NCBI GenBank assembly: GCA_020746835.1
Contig: JAGPNK010000009.1
Coordinates: forward strand, 682,001 to 746,000
DNA length: 64,000 bases
Source of the DNA: Stachybotrys elegans
Lineage: Eukaryota > Ascomycota > Sordariomycetes > Hypocreales > Stachybotryaceae
Direction: 5' to 3'
Shown here: positions 21,901 to 33,911 of the stretch, in pieces
How positions within the stretch are numbered: the first letter of the stretch is position 1
Layout of the letters: each line of letters begins with the position of its first letter
Made by a program: the position numbers and the translations under genes
The notes under the pieces: model-generated
Database searches by the model: none
Told to the model about the DNA's origin: nothing
Seen by the model: only the letters and a program-made list of their open reading frames with translations

Positions 21901-23217
21901 ATGCTGGACCTGGGAAAGGATGGTAAGTTCCGGCGGCTCAATATGGAGGAGAGCTAGGTATTAATTTATGTTGCAGGTCTTAAACGCAAGGCCGAGGAGG
22001 ATGCCCGCTCCCCTTCAGAATCGAAGCGCATCAAACAGGACGATGACTCGGCCGAAGAGATGGACAAGAAGTCCATCACGAAGCCTATTCCTTTCCCCGA
22101 AAAGGTGCGCTAGCCCTCAGCAACGTTCCACGTCAGCATCTGCGCCGAATACTAACTCAAACAGCCCGCCGTCATCGAAGAGCGCAACGGCGAAATCGAG
22201 TTCCGCGTGGTCAACAACGACAACGAGCGCGAGTCCCTCATAATCCTCACCGGCCTCAAGTGCATCTTCCAGAAGCAACTCCCCAAGATGCCGAAAGACT
22301 ATATAGCGCGACTAGTCTACGACCGAACGCACCTGTCCATCGCCATTGTCAAGAAGCCCCTCGAGGTTGTCGGCGGCATCACGTACCGCCCGTTCAAGGG
22401 CCGCCAGTTTGCCGAAATCGTCTTTTGCGCCATCAGCTCCGAGCAGCAGGTCAAGGGGTACGGCTCGCACCTCATGTCGCATCTCAAGGACTATGTCAAG
22501 GCGACGAGCGACGTGATGCACTTTCTCACGTATGCCGATAACTACGCCATCGGGTACTTCAAGAAGCAGGGCTTCACAAAGGAGATTACGCTAGACAAGA
22601 AGGTCTGGATGGGGTACATCAAGGACTACGAGGGAGGAACAATCATGCAGTGCACCATGCTGCCGCGCATCCGCTATCTCGAGATGGGTCGCATGCTTCT
22701 TAAGCAAAAGGAATGCGTCCAGGCCAAGATCCGCGCCTACAGCAAGTCGCACAATATCTACCCGCCGCCCAGGGAGTGGAAGAATGGCGTGCGCGAGATC
22801 AACCCGCTCGACATCCCCGCCATCCGCGCCTCCGGGTGGTCGCCCGACATGGACGAGCTGGCGCGCCAGCCTCGCCACGGCCCCAACTACAACCAGCTGC
22901 TTCACCTGCTCAACGACCTGCAGAACCACAACTCGGCCTGGCCCTTCCTCGTCCCCGTCAACAAGGACGATGTCGCCGACTACTACGACGTCATCAAGGA
23001 GCCCATGGACCTCAGCACCATGGAGACCAAGCTCGAGGCCGACCAGTACCCGACGCCCGAGGACTTTATCAAGGACGCCAAGCTCATCTTTGACAACTGC
23101 CGCAAATACAACAGTGAGGGCACTCCGTACACCAAGTCGGCCAATAAGCTGGAGAAGTTCATGTGGCAGCAGATCAAGGCCGTGCCAGAATGGTCGCACC
23201 TGGAGCCCGAGAGGTAG
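21901..23217 (+). CDS. GCN5: Histone acetyltransferase GCN5
   Basis: Three exons: 21901-21922, 21977-22104 and 22165-23217 (introns 54 and 60 bp; branch ACTAAC at 22151), giving 400 residues. The short N-terminus is basic/acidic (KRKAEED...KRIKQDD). The GNAT acetyltransferase domain follows, with the catalytic Glu at about residue 134 in [12 protein letters not shown] and the acetyl-CoA loop QVKGYG at about 145-150. [14 protein letters not shown] is the family-specific end of the fold. A C-terminal bromodomain (about 280-395) carries [31 protein letters not shown] and the acetyl-lysine-binding Asn in [11 protein letters not shown]5 is the catalytic subunit of SAGA/ADA and acetylates histone H3. 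Length and domain order are normal for fungi. The 22-bp first exon sets the start. Confidence 0.97.
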
Positions 23218-24075
23218 AGCTCCAAGGGCTCCAAGCCACCATCACAACGGAGAGCTGGCTAGCGCCGGCGTGCTGGTTCCTATTCGCTTTCTTTCTGTGT
23301 CTTTCTCTTCTTCTTTTTTTCTTTCTTTCCCTCTCTTCTTCTTCTTGCATGTATCGGCTGCATCAGTGGTGTATACGGAAGAGCATTTGCACATAGCGCA
23401 GGAGTTGGACGGCGGCATCATCTGGAGGGTTGATTTAGACAGGAAACCAAAAATTGCGCGGCGACCGCGAAACCATGTAGATTATGTAGGTAAGGTAGGC
23501 ATGCACATCGCATAGATAGATATACCCTCTGTGCCGGCACACAAGCGCACACACATGTACATTCATCAAACAAGTGGAGTGCGGGAAGGATGGAGCATTA
23601 TATGAGCATGTTGCAGGTTATGCGCCTGCCCGTGACTTGAATTTCGTATCTACGCTCTCTATAAGCGTGTTTCTCTATCTGCCAACGCAGACTCAAACGA
23701 AGCTAGCCCTCGTTTTTGTGTATTCCTAGCAACCATTGAAGTGGTGACGCTGCATGGACCGAGTTCGTCCAAGAAAGATATGTATACGGGAAGGGGGGAA
23801 AGAAGAAAGCAAGGTAGGCCCGACATATTTCATCACATGCCCATGTACTCATAACTCAGGTAAACTCCGTTCATTGCACACATAAGGCGATCAAAGACCG
23901 GCTCTAGCTCGCCCCAGCCAAAATCCCCTCATCTGATAATGGAGGAGAGGGAAAGGAGAGAGAAAAAACCCTTCTGGTGAAAGAGGTGAGACGATGTGGC
24001 TGGCATGCAGACAACAACGAACAAAGAGAGGGTTGGCTTATTTTATTCCAAGCGACGTGATCATAGGTAAGCATC
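23218..24075. other. Convergent intergenic region, no gene
   Basis: Lies between the GCN5 stop and the stop of the next minus-strand gene. It opens with a pyrimidine-rich stretch (about 23280-23345) that should be GCN5 3'UTR. Nothing else recognised. Confidence 0.6.
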
Positions 24076-25074
24076 TCAGCTCTGCGTCGTCGAGTCCCGC
24101 ACGCCTGGGAGATATGGAAGCCAGGATGGATGCGGTGAGCGGGAGGATTCATTGGCAAACATCCTCCTCGTGGCGTTGAGCGTGGCAGTCCGCACGGCGG
24201 CCTGGTTGTCGGTACCCAGGGCGGAAGGAGAAGAAGAAGCGGCCTGGTTGTGCGCTCGAACGGCATCCTGCACCTCGATGGTGCGGCGCACGACGGGCTG
24301 GAGCGATTCGGGGATGTCGTGCCAGAGGCCGGCGCGGGCGGCAGTCAGCATAGAGGGGGGGAACAGGCTCGGGGGTAAGATGGAGGGTGAGCTGCCCCCA
24401 CGCCCGTTGGGATCGCCCTCGCTGACGAGAAGGGCAAGCTCGCCGCTTTCAATGGCGTTCTTGAGCCACTGCTCCCATTCTTCGTCGAGGACGACGGACG
24501 ATTCCCCGGCGTCTCTGCGGGCAGCCTGGGCGCGGAGGCGCTCGTTGAGGGTTACACCAACGCTGCTCTCGAGCTCGTCCTCGCTCTCGTCCTCGTCCTC
24601 CTCCATCTTATCGTCGTCTGAAACGTTGACGCGGGCGGGGGCGGGCCGGCGGGGGCGGGGGTTGAGACGCTGCTGCTTCTCGATGTCGGCCCTGTCTGGG
24701 AAGCCGTCGGCGGCCGTGTCGCGGATGGTGATGCCCTGCTCCCTCTCAAACTTCTCCTTGGCCCAGCGGGTGCCCTCCCACTTGGTGAGGCCCGCGATCT
24801 CGGAGTTGGTGAGGCCGAGGCCGTCAAGGGCGCGGAAGAGGCGGCGGTGCCATGGCCAGCGGCTGAGGCGGATGCGGTGCGTCTTGTGGGTGTAGTCGAG
24901 GCCCGGGTACTTGGCCTCCTGGGTGTCGAGGTGGCCGTAGAAGGCGTGCGTTTCCTGGCGGACCTCGGGGATCAGGTTTCGCTGCAGGAAGTTCTGGAAG
25001 TTGCAAGGGTCGCTCGGCTTGGGCTTGGGGAAGATGTACTCGTACACGAGCTGCTCGACGGGACGACCCTTCAT
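24076..25074 (-). CDS. Conserved-type hypothetical protein (332 aa)
   Basis: Single exon starting at ATG 25074. The N-terminal 120 residues look folded: MKGRPVEQLVYEYIFPKPKP, NFQNFLQRNLIPEVRQETHA, HKTHRIRLSRWPWHRRLFRA and LTNSEIAGLTKWEGTRWAKE. An acidic low-complexity run (DDDKMEEDEDESEDELE) follows, then a helical region and a Ser/Ala/Pro-rich tail. No domain recognised and no signal peptide or membrane segment seen. Coding quality is high: codon-biased, high GC at third positions, no competing frame. Function unknown; the basic/aromatic N-terminus with an acidic linker would suit a nuclear or ribosome-associated protein, but that is a guess. Confidence 0.75.
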   Translation of the reverse strand: MKGRPVEQLVYEYIFPKPKPSDPCNFQNFLQRNLIPEVRQETHAFYGHLDTQEAKYPGLDYTHKTHRIRLSRWPWHRRLFRALDGLGLTNSEIAGLTKWEGTRWAKEKFEREQGITIRDTAADGFPDRADIEKQQRLNPRPRRPAPARVNVSDDDKMEEDEDESEDELESSVGVTLNERLRAQAARRDAGESSVVLDEEWEQWLKNAIESGELALLVSEGDPNGRGGSSPSILPPSLFPPSMLTAARAGLWHDIPESLQPVVRRTIEVQDAVRAHNQAASSSPSALGTDNQAAVRTATLNATRRMFANESSRSPHPSWLPYLPGVRDSTTQS

Positions 25075-27157
25075 GGTGGCGGCGGTATGTGGGGGGGTTG
25101 AAAGGAAAGACGACGGGAGGCAGAGGTCGAAGAGCGGGAAATGCCTATGTCGTTGGAGCGAGGAAGGGGAAGCTGCTGTAATAAGACGGGCGGCTGGGCC
25201 TTGACAGATTGGAGAGCGCCGAAAGCGGGAGGGATAAGATGGATGCTAATTACTGTGCTGACTTTTTTTTTCTTTTTGGTCTGCGGCGAAGGTTGCAGTG
25301 GTGCGACGCACGCCGGCACTCGGGTCTTGTCGGCTTCGGAATTCCTGCACGCAGCAGGCAAGTGAGTGAGTTGTGAGATGGAAGGCGACGGCGAGCAGTA
25401 GGAGAGAGTGTGTGTGAGAAAGGATGGAGCAAATGCAGATGGTGGTGTTCCGGTGTGGAAGCAGCGAGGGAGGTGAGAGAGGTCAGGCGAGGTGGTGAAC
25501 GAGTGTCGGAGAAGGACGTGGAATGTGGAATGCCTGGCTGGACGGATGGATGGATGGATGGAGGAACAGCCAGAAGCAACTTGCTTGGCAAGGGTCAGCA
25601 AGGCGAGGGAAATAACCAAAGGGCCAAATCAGAGTCCGTGCCTAAAACCACACAGCAGCCATTGCCATTCACCTTGAATACCGAACCCATCCAATCCAGC
25701 CAGTCAGTCAGTCCTGGCTGTACTGTGTAATAATAACACATCCATCTGCTGGCCCTTTGCACATATCCACCCGCATACATTGCATGGAATCCACTTTGCG
25801 TCGAGCTATGAATGCACATGAATGCGGCAGCCAATCTACTTGGCAAGCTCCCCCTGGGATCCTCCGGGTGGCGTCAGGCTGAGATGTGTATGTACTGTGC
25901 CCCCTGGTCCAGACGAAGACAAGTTAGGGGAGAGAATCTTATTCATGGGTATTCATGCGGGTATTTCGTCGATATAACTCGACTGTTTTTTCTCTCTCTC
26001 TTCTTCTCCTGGCTATTGATGGATGACCTGATTCATTCGCCCAAATGAATCGGAACAAGTGGACCGGTTATTTCTACGGAAGCTGCTCGGGCTCGGCCTT
26101 GGGGAATGTCGGGCTGCGCGCTAATTCACCCGTTGTGCCTCAGCTGCTGATCCAGCTAGCATCCATGTCCACGACGGGCCCGACGAGGAATAGCTGGGAG
26201 AATGAGGAATCCAGCGACTCGGGATCCATCAGCGTCTGTCAGCGTCTCTCAGCGTCTGTCCAGCGAAATTGGTTGCCATGGATCCCACATATTAACGCTC
26301 TTGTTGTACTCCGTACGGATACTGTAGATATAACATCCAGGGGTATCCTATCCCACAGCACCGCCTCCTTCTGCCCGTAAGGCACCATTGTCTTGTCTGC
26401 TTGCCTGCCTGCCTGCCTGCCTGCCTGCCAGAGCTGGAGCCTCGCCGCATGACACGGCCCGACCCACCTCCAGCCTGCACATCACGCGCCCGCCAAGGCC
26501 ATGGTGGACGAGCGAGCCTCATTTTTCTCTCTCGTGCGCCTCGAGTGTCGCTGGCCCCGAGAAGCCCAGGCCACCGTTCTTCCCGGCGGATATCCGCGAA
26601 TCGTGAAGCCGTAACCGATCATCGTGATGAACCCACCTGGGACCCGACGTCATTCTATCCATGGGAAGAAGCATCCACTTTCTTCCACTCCGCAGCCCTG
26701 CGGAGACAGCGCGCATGGGAGCTGAGTGGTGATCGGCTACCCTACATACTGGGTGTGATGGCTCTCGGCAGATGACAAATGAGTCGTGACATGCATATCA
26801 GCTTTCATGTTGGTGATTTTGTTTCGAATGTTGGTGTGACTATCATTGCCTGGACCGTACTTGGCATCCTTCCAGTAGACAGGTCAACCGAGTGCAATAT
26901 CTGTTGCTCATTGCCTGAAATTAATATAGTTGATCGGATACATCACGACAAGGTTCGCACCATAGTTATATATCCCCAAAACAACCTCACAATCGAGAAA
27001 TGAAATGAAATATCATTAGATTGTTTCATCAACACCGATTCTATGCCAAACGCCATTGCTCTTTGTCTACTCTAGATTCCCGAGCAAAATATCCCCCCCC
27101 CCCCTGTACCAAAATCACATCCTCTACTCACCCATCCTTGAACCAGGTTCATCCCGT
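25075..27157. other. Intergenic, no gene recognised
   Basis: Upstream region of the 332-aa gene and 3' flank of the DUF7514-like gene. Contains GGAT repeats near 25545-25562 and a (TGCC)n microsatellite at about 26400-26430. Frames of 60-180 codons present lack motifs and overlap on both strands. Confidence 0.5.
26400..26430. repeat. (CTTGC)/(CTGC)n microsatellite
   Basis: Tandem TGCC tetramers, about seven copies, intergenic. Confidence 0.85.
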
Positions 27158-28942
27158 TCAGCCGTATGCCGGCTCTGGGTATCGTCTCCCTGCAGCCACC
27201 GGGCTGGGGCACCTCTCAGCCTGCACCCTTCGATCCCACTTCCGCCTATCATCCTTCACCCGTTCCCTGTCGTGCGGATCCCACTGCGGCATGTCTCTCC
27301 GCCGGTCAATGTCCGCATGGCTGCTTGTGCGGCGCTGGAGTTCTGGCCGCTGAAGATGCGAGTGTAGTCGCCGGCTGTCCCTCACATCGTCCACGTCATC
27401 GCGATAGCTACGGCCCCTGTCTCGGTGGCCCCGATCGCGCTCCTCACGTGCCCTCCGCCGTCTCTTGAGCTCGTCCTCGCTTGAGTTGTCCCCCAGACTC
27501 TCCGACCCCGAGTCAGAGTAGCTGCGAGCCAGTCGCGATGGCTGACTGCGTTCAACGCTCCTACGTGGTCGTCCCTCATCGTATGAACTGTTGCGAGAGC
27601 TGGTCCTCGGACGATCCGACAGACTGCTGGGAAGAATATTGGACACGGTTTCTGTGAGCTTGGTACGAAGGGAGCCTCTCGGCGAGGGTCCGCTCCTCCT
27701 CCCATGGTCATCGACTCTGATCTCGGCGCGATGGGCACGCAACGACGAGTTCTTGAGGGCGGGCGGAGGCTGAGGAGCTGGCGGCACGAATCGACGCACA
27801 GATGGGCCAAGAGGAGGGCTGGGATACCCGCGTCGCTTCGGTCTCGTGGGGGGTTCATCGTCCGAGTCGTCGTAATCGGAAAAGTGCCGAGGATGGCTGT
27901 GACGTCGGTGCAGAGGTGGTCTCACCGGTCGTTCCTCTGCGTAAGGCCGGACATATGCCGGTCGCTGTACCTCGGGCTGCTCATCAACGGGATACTCTGA
28001 GAAGCTCCTCCGTCCCTCCTGCTCCCTGGGGGATGGCTCGCGATAATCTTTATCTGAAGGATGGGGATCCGAGCCTCGGCGGTCCGAGTGTCGCCCAGGC
28101 GGAACGTGGTGGTAACTGGGAGGGGGCGCGCGGGTGGCGTGCTCGGAAGTGTGTCGCTGCGATGGATATGCCTTGGCCGAAGCGTTTCGCGACGAGACGT
28201 AGGCAAATTTGGGGCCGCTGCGCTCCGGCTCCGGCTTGGATCCAGCCTCCTCCCTCAGCTTCTCGGCGCATGATTGATGCCACTTATCGACCTGGACATC
28301 TGTCTCCGATGGGAAGACGTCCTTGGGAAGATCGGGAGGGAAAGGCTCGCCCGTATCGGGGTGCTTTAGGTTCCAGTTCTTGACGGCGTATTGCAGAAAC
28401 GGAACGTGCTCCTCAGGATCCAAGAGGACCTGCAGCGACTCCCACCGCGAGAAGCCCCGAAAGGTAAGGGCGGGGATAGAGGGTGCTGCAAAGTCGTCTT
28501 CGGTAGGCTGAAGGCTGTGCTGGCAGCCGGTGATCCTCCAGATGTAGGAGATGGCGGGATGGGGGTTTTCGACAAAGAGAGCTGCCTAGTCAATTTCAAG
28601 ATCAAGGGCTGGGCGAGGGGGCTACACACAGTCGTAAGTGCCGCCGACGGCTTTGTAGAAGGCGGCGAGCTTTTGGGGGGTCAGGTTGACGTCCTTTTTG
28701 TCGCCAATTTCTTTGACCTAGACGCCGAGACGCGAATGTGAGTCGATGCCAGGGTGAAGGCCGGCGCAATGCGCCGGAGAATGGAGAGGGAGCCTTACAA
28801 TGTAGTGCGAAATGGCGCGCAGCAGAGCATCAAACTGAACAGTCGGGCTCTTGTTACTCTCAAACATATATGAGTACTGCATGGCGGATGGAGCGTCAGG
28901 TTTGGCCTTGGCCTTGGATTGAGACTCCTCGGGAGTACCCAT
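27158..28942 (-). CDS. DUF7514-like protein with Arg/Ser-rich tail (553 aa)
   Basis: Three exons: 28942-28799, 28717-28628 and 28585-27158 (introns 81 and 42 bp), all closing in phase 0. The N-terminal about 170 residues resemble the fungal DUF7514 domain: MFESNKSPTVQFDALLRAIS, NLTPQKLAAFYKAVGGTYDC, NPHPAISYIWRITGCQHSLQ, PSIPALTFRGFSRWESLQV and FPPDLPKDVFPSE. The rest is disordered, rich in Arg, Ser, Pro and Asp, with RD/RE-type basic-acidic repeats near the C-terminus (about residues 440-540). No catalytic motif is known for the domain. The 42-bp intron is short but keeps GT...TTGACTAG and restores the domain. Function unknown. Divergent from the MPDU1-like gene across about 1.9 kb. Confidence 0.8.
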
Positions 28943-30805
28943 GACGATGAGTGCGATTGGCGATCTGGCGAGCGGCCAGGTGGCGGCGGCCTGCAATAAT
29001 GCGGATCGGGGTTATATGGCTATGGAGGAACATTCGAACATCCGATGCTGAGCGGAAACCAGCGGCCAAAAAAAAAAAAAAAAAAAAGAAGAGGAGGGTG
29101 AGAGAAGAGAGGGAAAGCAGTGGAGGTGACAAGGGGGAACAAGTGCAGTAAGAGCGCGTGAGACGAGGATGGCGGGGATTGTCGAATGTGCGTGAATGTG
29201 AATGCGTGAATGCGAGATTGTGGGTGCTTGTGGTGTTTCCGTTCCTGTCTAGATGCAGCAGGCCGGACTTCGGTGCGAGCGTCGAGGGGTTTCCGGACGG
29301 TACGTATGTATGTTGTATGCGAGGATGGATGCATGCGCCAGTGCTGGGCAGCAATGTGGTGGACGATCAAACAGGCGAGCGAGCGACGAGACACAGCAGC
29401 TGGGCGGCGTTCTCCCTCTGGGCGTGACGAGGAAGAGGAGGAGGAGGAGACGGCAGGGCAGCCTCTAACAGCCCATGTAGCATGCGTATGGCGGGATCTG
29501 ATGGCAGTTTCGGTTTCTGCGTGTTTGCATCTGGAGGCATGGCGCGATATGTATGCACCTCACCATGCGCCTGGGTAGGTAATAACGTATGGCTGATCTG
29601 ATCCAAGGCGAGGCAAGGCAGGCCAAGGTCGCAACGAGCCCCTCGCTGGCTGACACGTGCATCCTTGTCTCCCCCGTCACTCGAGAGAGTGCGGTGCCGT
29701 CAACGAGCAAGGATGCACCGCACCGCCCTCCCTGCACGCCGTTCTTTCTAATTACAGATCCAGCCCGTGGGGAATGCAGTGCTGTGCTGCCTGCGAGATA
29801 ATGGAAAAGGCCATGTCTGTTTGGCTCTATGCATTGTGCCTGCTTTCCTGCCTGCTCCCTGCCTGCATGTCCCTGCGGCCAACGAGGTCGGATTGCTGGC
29901 TCCATGACCTCAGGCTGTTTTCTGTCTCGGCTTGATGCCTGCCGTGCGCAAAGCAGGGCTTAGCCTGTTTGCTTGGAGCGCGTGGTCGAGCAAATATTAG
30001 TATTACCTGCCCGACGTCCACGTCCAAATGCCGCCCAATGGATCCGTTCCCCAGCAGTGGAGATTGCCTAGAAAGCACGGACAATGGCATAGCAGAGGCT
30101 GATTCTGTGCGTGGCATGCGGCCTTTGGCCAGGTAGCACGCTGTGGCTTATAGGCACTAATAGTCCCTACTAGTACCTGGTCACTGAGGTCATCCTCGGT
30201 CATAGCCATCTTCGCACAGCAAAATTGGTTGTTTCGTCGAGATGGGGGTTTCTTTTCCACTTCAATTTCCCTCTCTTCATGGCCGTTGAAGGTGATACAT
30301 ATCGTCGACTATGGCCAGTCAAACCCTTCGACAAGAAAATGCAGGCTCTGCTCACTGCACAAAAAGCACAACTTAACGCCATATTCACTTTACATGTATA
30401 TCTAGGTAGGAGAATGAGTTACTTCTACTTCGCTTTGTTATTTTGGCGGGAGAATCATCTCGCTGATACCCATCGGCTAGGAGAGTCCAGGCATTCGACA
30501 TGTCACTTTCAAGTGCATCGTGATTGTCCTCATTTGCCTCACGTGTTTGCCGTGTCATCAAGCTGTGGCTTGTAGGTGACCCTTTTTGACCCTTTTTGAG
30601 CCTGTCAGCCTTAGTACCTATGTACACTGCCAGTGGAGAGCAGGCCAGGCCAGCGACGGCCTAAGGGTCCATCTTGGAGTACAAAGGAGCTCCACCATAA
30701 TTCTGAACAAGGACAGCTTGTCAGCCTTGCCAACACTCATCCCGCGTCTGCTCACTCTCACCACACGGCACGCAGCCAGATCACCCATCTACCGCCGTCG
30801 CAGTC
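28943..30805. other. Divergent upstream region, no gene recognised
   Basis: About 1.9 kb between the start codons of the DUF7514-like gene and the MPDU1-like gene. Contains an A20 run at 29068-29087. No frame with recognisable protein similarity. Both promoters must lie here. Confidence 0.5.
29068..29087. repeat. A20 homopolymer
   Basis: Twenty consecutive A on +, followed by a purine-rich run. It lies about 130 bp upstream of the DUF7514-like start, so it is oligo-T on that gene's sense strand. Confidence 0.9.
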
Positions 30806-31702
30806 ATGGACACCCTCCGATCCGTCGTGCAGCCCATCACGCACAACCTCCCCGCCCCGATCCGCGACCTGGGCGTCTCCATCATCGGCGAAACGTGCTA
30901 CAACGCCCTCCTCCTCGACGTCGACATCGAAAACACCGAGTGCCTCAAGCTCGCCATCAGCAAGGGGCTCGGCATCGGCATCATCGCCGCCTCCTCCATC
31001 GTCAAGGTGCCACAGATTCTCAAGCTCACCCAGTCTCAGTCGGCCGAGGGCGTGTCCTTCCTGTCCTACCTGCTCGAAACCAGCGCCTACCTCATCTCCC
31101 TCGCCTACAATGTCCGCAACGAGTTCCCCTTCAGCACCTACGGAGAGACGGCTCTCATCCTCGGCCAGAATGTCGTCATCTCCGTCCTGGTCCTGAACTA
31201 CAGCGGAAAGGCCAGCCTGGCAGCTGTTTTTGTCGCCGCCCTGGCTGGCACCATCGGTCTCCTATTCACCGAGTCCCTGCTCGACATGCAGACCCTGGGA
31301 TATCTGCAGGCTGGCGCTGGCGTCCTGGGCGTTGCAAGCAAGGTCCCCCAAATCCTAGCGATCTGGCAGCAGGGTGGTACTGGCCAGTTGAGCGCCTTTG
31401 CGGTCGGTTACACACGAATCTATACTCTTTGACTCTTTGCTGATTTTATCCAGGTCTTCAACTACCTCGCCGGCTCCCTTTCTCGCATCTTCACCACCCT
31501 CCAGGAGGTTGACGACAAGCTGATTCTGTACGGATTCATCTCAGGCTTTGCCCTGAATTGCATCCTGGCTTTCCAGGTCCTCTACTACTGGAACGCGCCG
31601 TCGGCCAAGGTGGTGGGCAAGCGAAAGGAGGAGCCCGTGGCACTTAAGATGACGCCTGCGTCTACTCCCAAGAAGGGCCCGACCACTCGACGCCGCGGTT
31701 GA
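30806..31702 (+). CDS. MPDU1/Lec35-like PQ-loop protein (dolichol-phosphate-mannose utilisation)
   Basis: Two exons: 30806-31402 and 31454-31702 (51-bp intron), giving 281 residues. Two PQ-loop repeats are evident. Repeat 1 is GIGIIAASSIVKVPQILKLT with SAEGVSFLSY (about residues 55-90). Repeat 2 is GVASKVPQILAIWQQGGTGQ, followed across the splice junction by LSAFAVFNYLAGSLSRIFTT. About seven hydrophobic helices are interspersed, and the C-terminal tail is basic (KRKEEP...RRRG), plausible for ER retention. Animal MPDU1 is needed for use of mannose- and glucose-phosphate-dolichol in N-glycan and GPI synthesis; the same role is inferred here. The LQEVDD motif after the second repeat is typical of this subfamily rather than of vacuolar PQ-loop transporters. 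Confidence 0.88.
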
Positions 31703-31896
31703 CCAACACTTGACACGCATCCTATTTTTGATACTTAGATTCATGTCTAAAAACCGATACGCTATTTAATCCATGACTAGACCACCCATACTTCCACACC
31801 TGAGTGTGATTGTGCCAAAGTCTGTTCATCGTGACCATTCCAACGCCTGTCCCAATCCCAGCCCTGCCCAGCGCCGTGCATATCCCACTATTACAT

Positions 31897-32594
31897 TCAG
31901 AAGACAGAAAGACCCGTGCTTGTCCATTCCATGCCGTTGCCTACGTGCGTCCCTGCACATTGAAGGCATCGCTTGTTCTCCCCGAGCGTACTCACAGAGC
32001 AGCTGAAGCACACATGCTTTCCACACGCGCCGCAGGCATTGCTCTCCCCATCCAGCATCATGCCATCTTCACCATCGCACAGACCAGCACCGCAATCCTC
32101 GCAGTTGACTGGGGCCATTGCCGGCTCGGTGACAGGAGCAGGAGGAGGTGCTGATTTGGGTTGAGATCCGATGTTCCAGAAGCGGTGGAGAGATTGCTGA
32201 TTGCTCGTCGCGGGGTTATGACTGGGCTTGTGTGCAAGAGATGACTGCGTAGGCTGGGAAACATGTTGCTGGCGTTGTTGTGCCGAATAGAGCAAGCCAA
32301 GTGTGCGTTCTGATGAAATGTGAGCGATTGCATGATTGTCGATGTCGACAGCAACTTACGATATATTTCGTCTTCCGAAGGTCGGTTGTCCCGGAAACGC
32401 TTCATTGTGCGGCTGTCGAGATGTGCGGGGGAAGCCATAGAGGCTCGGGAAGAAATGGATATGCTGGGGATGCTGAAGTTCAAGGGGGGAGGCGAGCCAA
32501 CCCAGTACGAGGATGAGGACGAGGACGACGTGGAGGTGACGGATTCAGGGGACGAGCAGAGCTCAGAAAGAGACCTCTTGCGCTTGAGAACCAT
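31897..32594 (-). CDS. Small protein with C-terminal CxxC zinc-binding-like region (215 aa)
   Basis: Two exons: 32594-32360 and 32309-31897 (50-bp intron). The N-terminus is basic and Ser-rich (MVLKRKRSLSELCSS, then a poly-Ser run). A conserved-looking SRTMKRFRDNRPSEDEIYQR spans the junction and continues TLGLLYSAQQRQQ. The C-terminal 55 residues hold four CxxC pairs (CEDC, CGAC, CFSC, CLQC), suggesting one or two zinc sites. I have the impression of a sordariomycete/ascomycete family of this layout, but no named function. A GTGAGT inside the CFSCS coding region could mimic a donor; it is not used here because splicing would remove the last Cys pair. Tail-to-tail with the MPDU1-like gene (195 bp apart). 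Confidence 0.8.
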
Positions 32595-33911
32595 GGTTGC
32601 GAATGTAGATACTCGAAACAAGTCGATGAAAGGTAGCAATGCAGCGCAGGACGATGTAGCGACTGGTACTGAATGTGAAGGATGGTGAGCGATACAATTG
32701 TGTGGAAGCGTGTTGATGGATGGATGATGACAGTGGGATTGGGAGCCGCCTCGTTTTACATTAAGAGGGCGCGCGACGCGGTGGAGGTGGAGACGCGAGG
32801 GCGAACAGGGATTTACGCGTAGAGAGGTTCTTGGGACAAATCTACGCGCTTACGAGGTTGGACAGAGGGAAAAGAAGTACAACAAAAAATAAAGAAAAAT
32901 AAAATAAAATAAATAAACTGAAGCTAAAGGCAAAAACCACATTTCTCTAAGTGAAAATAATTGTTAGACTGCGAGAGCGAGATGCCGCTTCATATAGCAC
33001 AATTACCTGTAAACGGGGTCGAGCATGTCCTGACACACTTCTCGGGGCAGCCCGACGGCTAGCATCTGCTAAATGACAAGCTAGGCTGGCCTTGTAAGTC
33101 TGACAAGGACTCTGATAGTAAAATTTGGTCTTATGTGAGTTGCGAGGATGCCGTCGCGATTCTTCGAATAGCCTGGAAATGGCCGAACACTTACTGGACG
33201 GGCGGAAGGGCAAGTGACCAGCCATACTTCAATCATGGGCCGCAAGACGATATTTTTACCAAGATGCGACCGAAACTAGTTGTGTATGTAGGGAGGACTT
33301 TGTTACCTTTGGTTGACAGTTCGGCATCTTGGACATGAAGAGCTCCACAGTCTGATGCAGCTCATCAGTCTCCAACCTCATGGCGACCTCCAACTCATTG
33401 AGGACCCCAAAGACTGAAAACTTGCAGGTATTATTGCACAATATGCTCTGCATATAATTTTGCCTAGTATACCTTCTATTTCTTTGGGTTCCCAAAGTTA
33501 CATGAAAGGCTTTGGGGTCTAACCGGAGAATAGGTACTTAGGTAGTTCTCCCCTGTATACAACCGCGAACAATGCTTTTCGTCACCCCGCCACCCGACTT
33601 GAAGAATTGCGAGATCTCATAAAAAAGCCAATGTATGACCAATACAAAACATCTTTGATGTCCGTTCATTTATGTATATGTCCTCACCTGTCCTCTTCTA
33701 CCGTATGCAACTTCATCTTCTGGTGGGGTGGAGGGGTGATGACGCACTGACCACACCTTAAATCTCGTGGTGGTGAAGGCCACTAGCCTCTGTTTGGGCG
33801 GCAGAAAAAAAAAAAGTTGGTAGGCAAGGCGGAAAAAATCGAGTGCGAAACGAAGCGACTACACTCATCACCCACAAACTTGTCTGCGGCGCGGCGCAGC
33901 AACTCACGACA
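32595..33911. other. Divergent upstream region, AT-rich in part
   Basis: Between the starts of the CxxC protein and UTP4. Includes an A-rich stretch with AAATA repeats (about 32880-32925). No protein-like frame; it carries both promoters. Confidence 0.55.

Noticed and set aside
32310..32359. Read-through of the 50-bp intron of the CxxC-protein gene
   Set aside because: Unspliced reading diverges from the RTLGLLYSAQQ continuation; the spliced join keeps frame and gives a coherent protein.
33843..33911. N-terminal extension of UTP4
   Set aside because: The upstream 23 codons do not match the family; MDVHRCRF is the conserved start.
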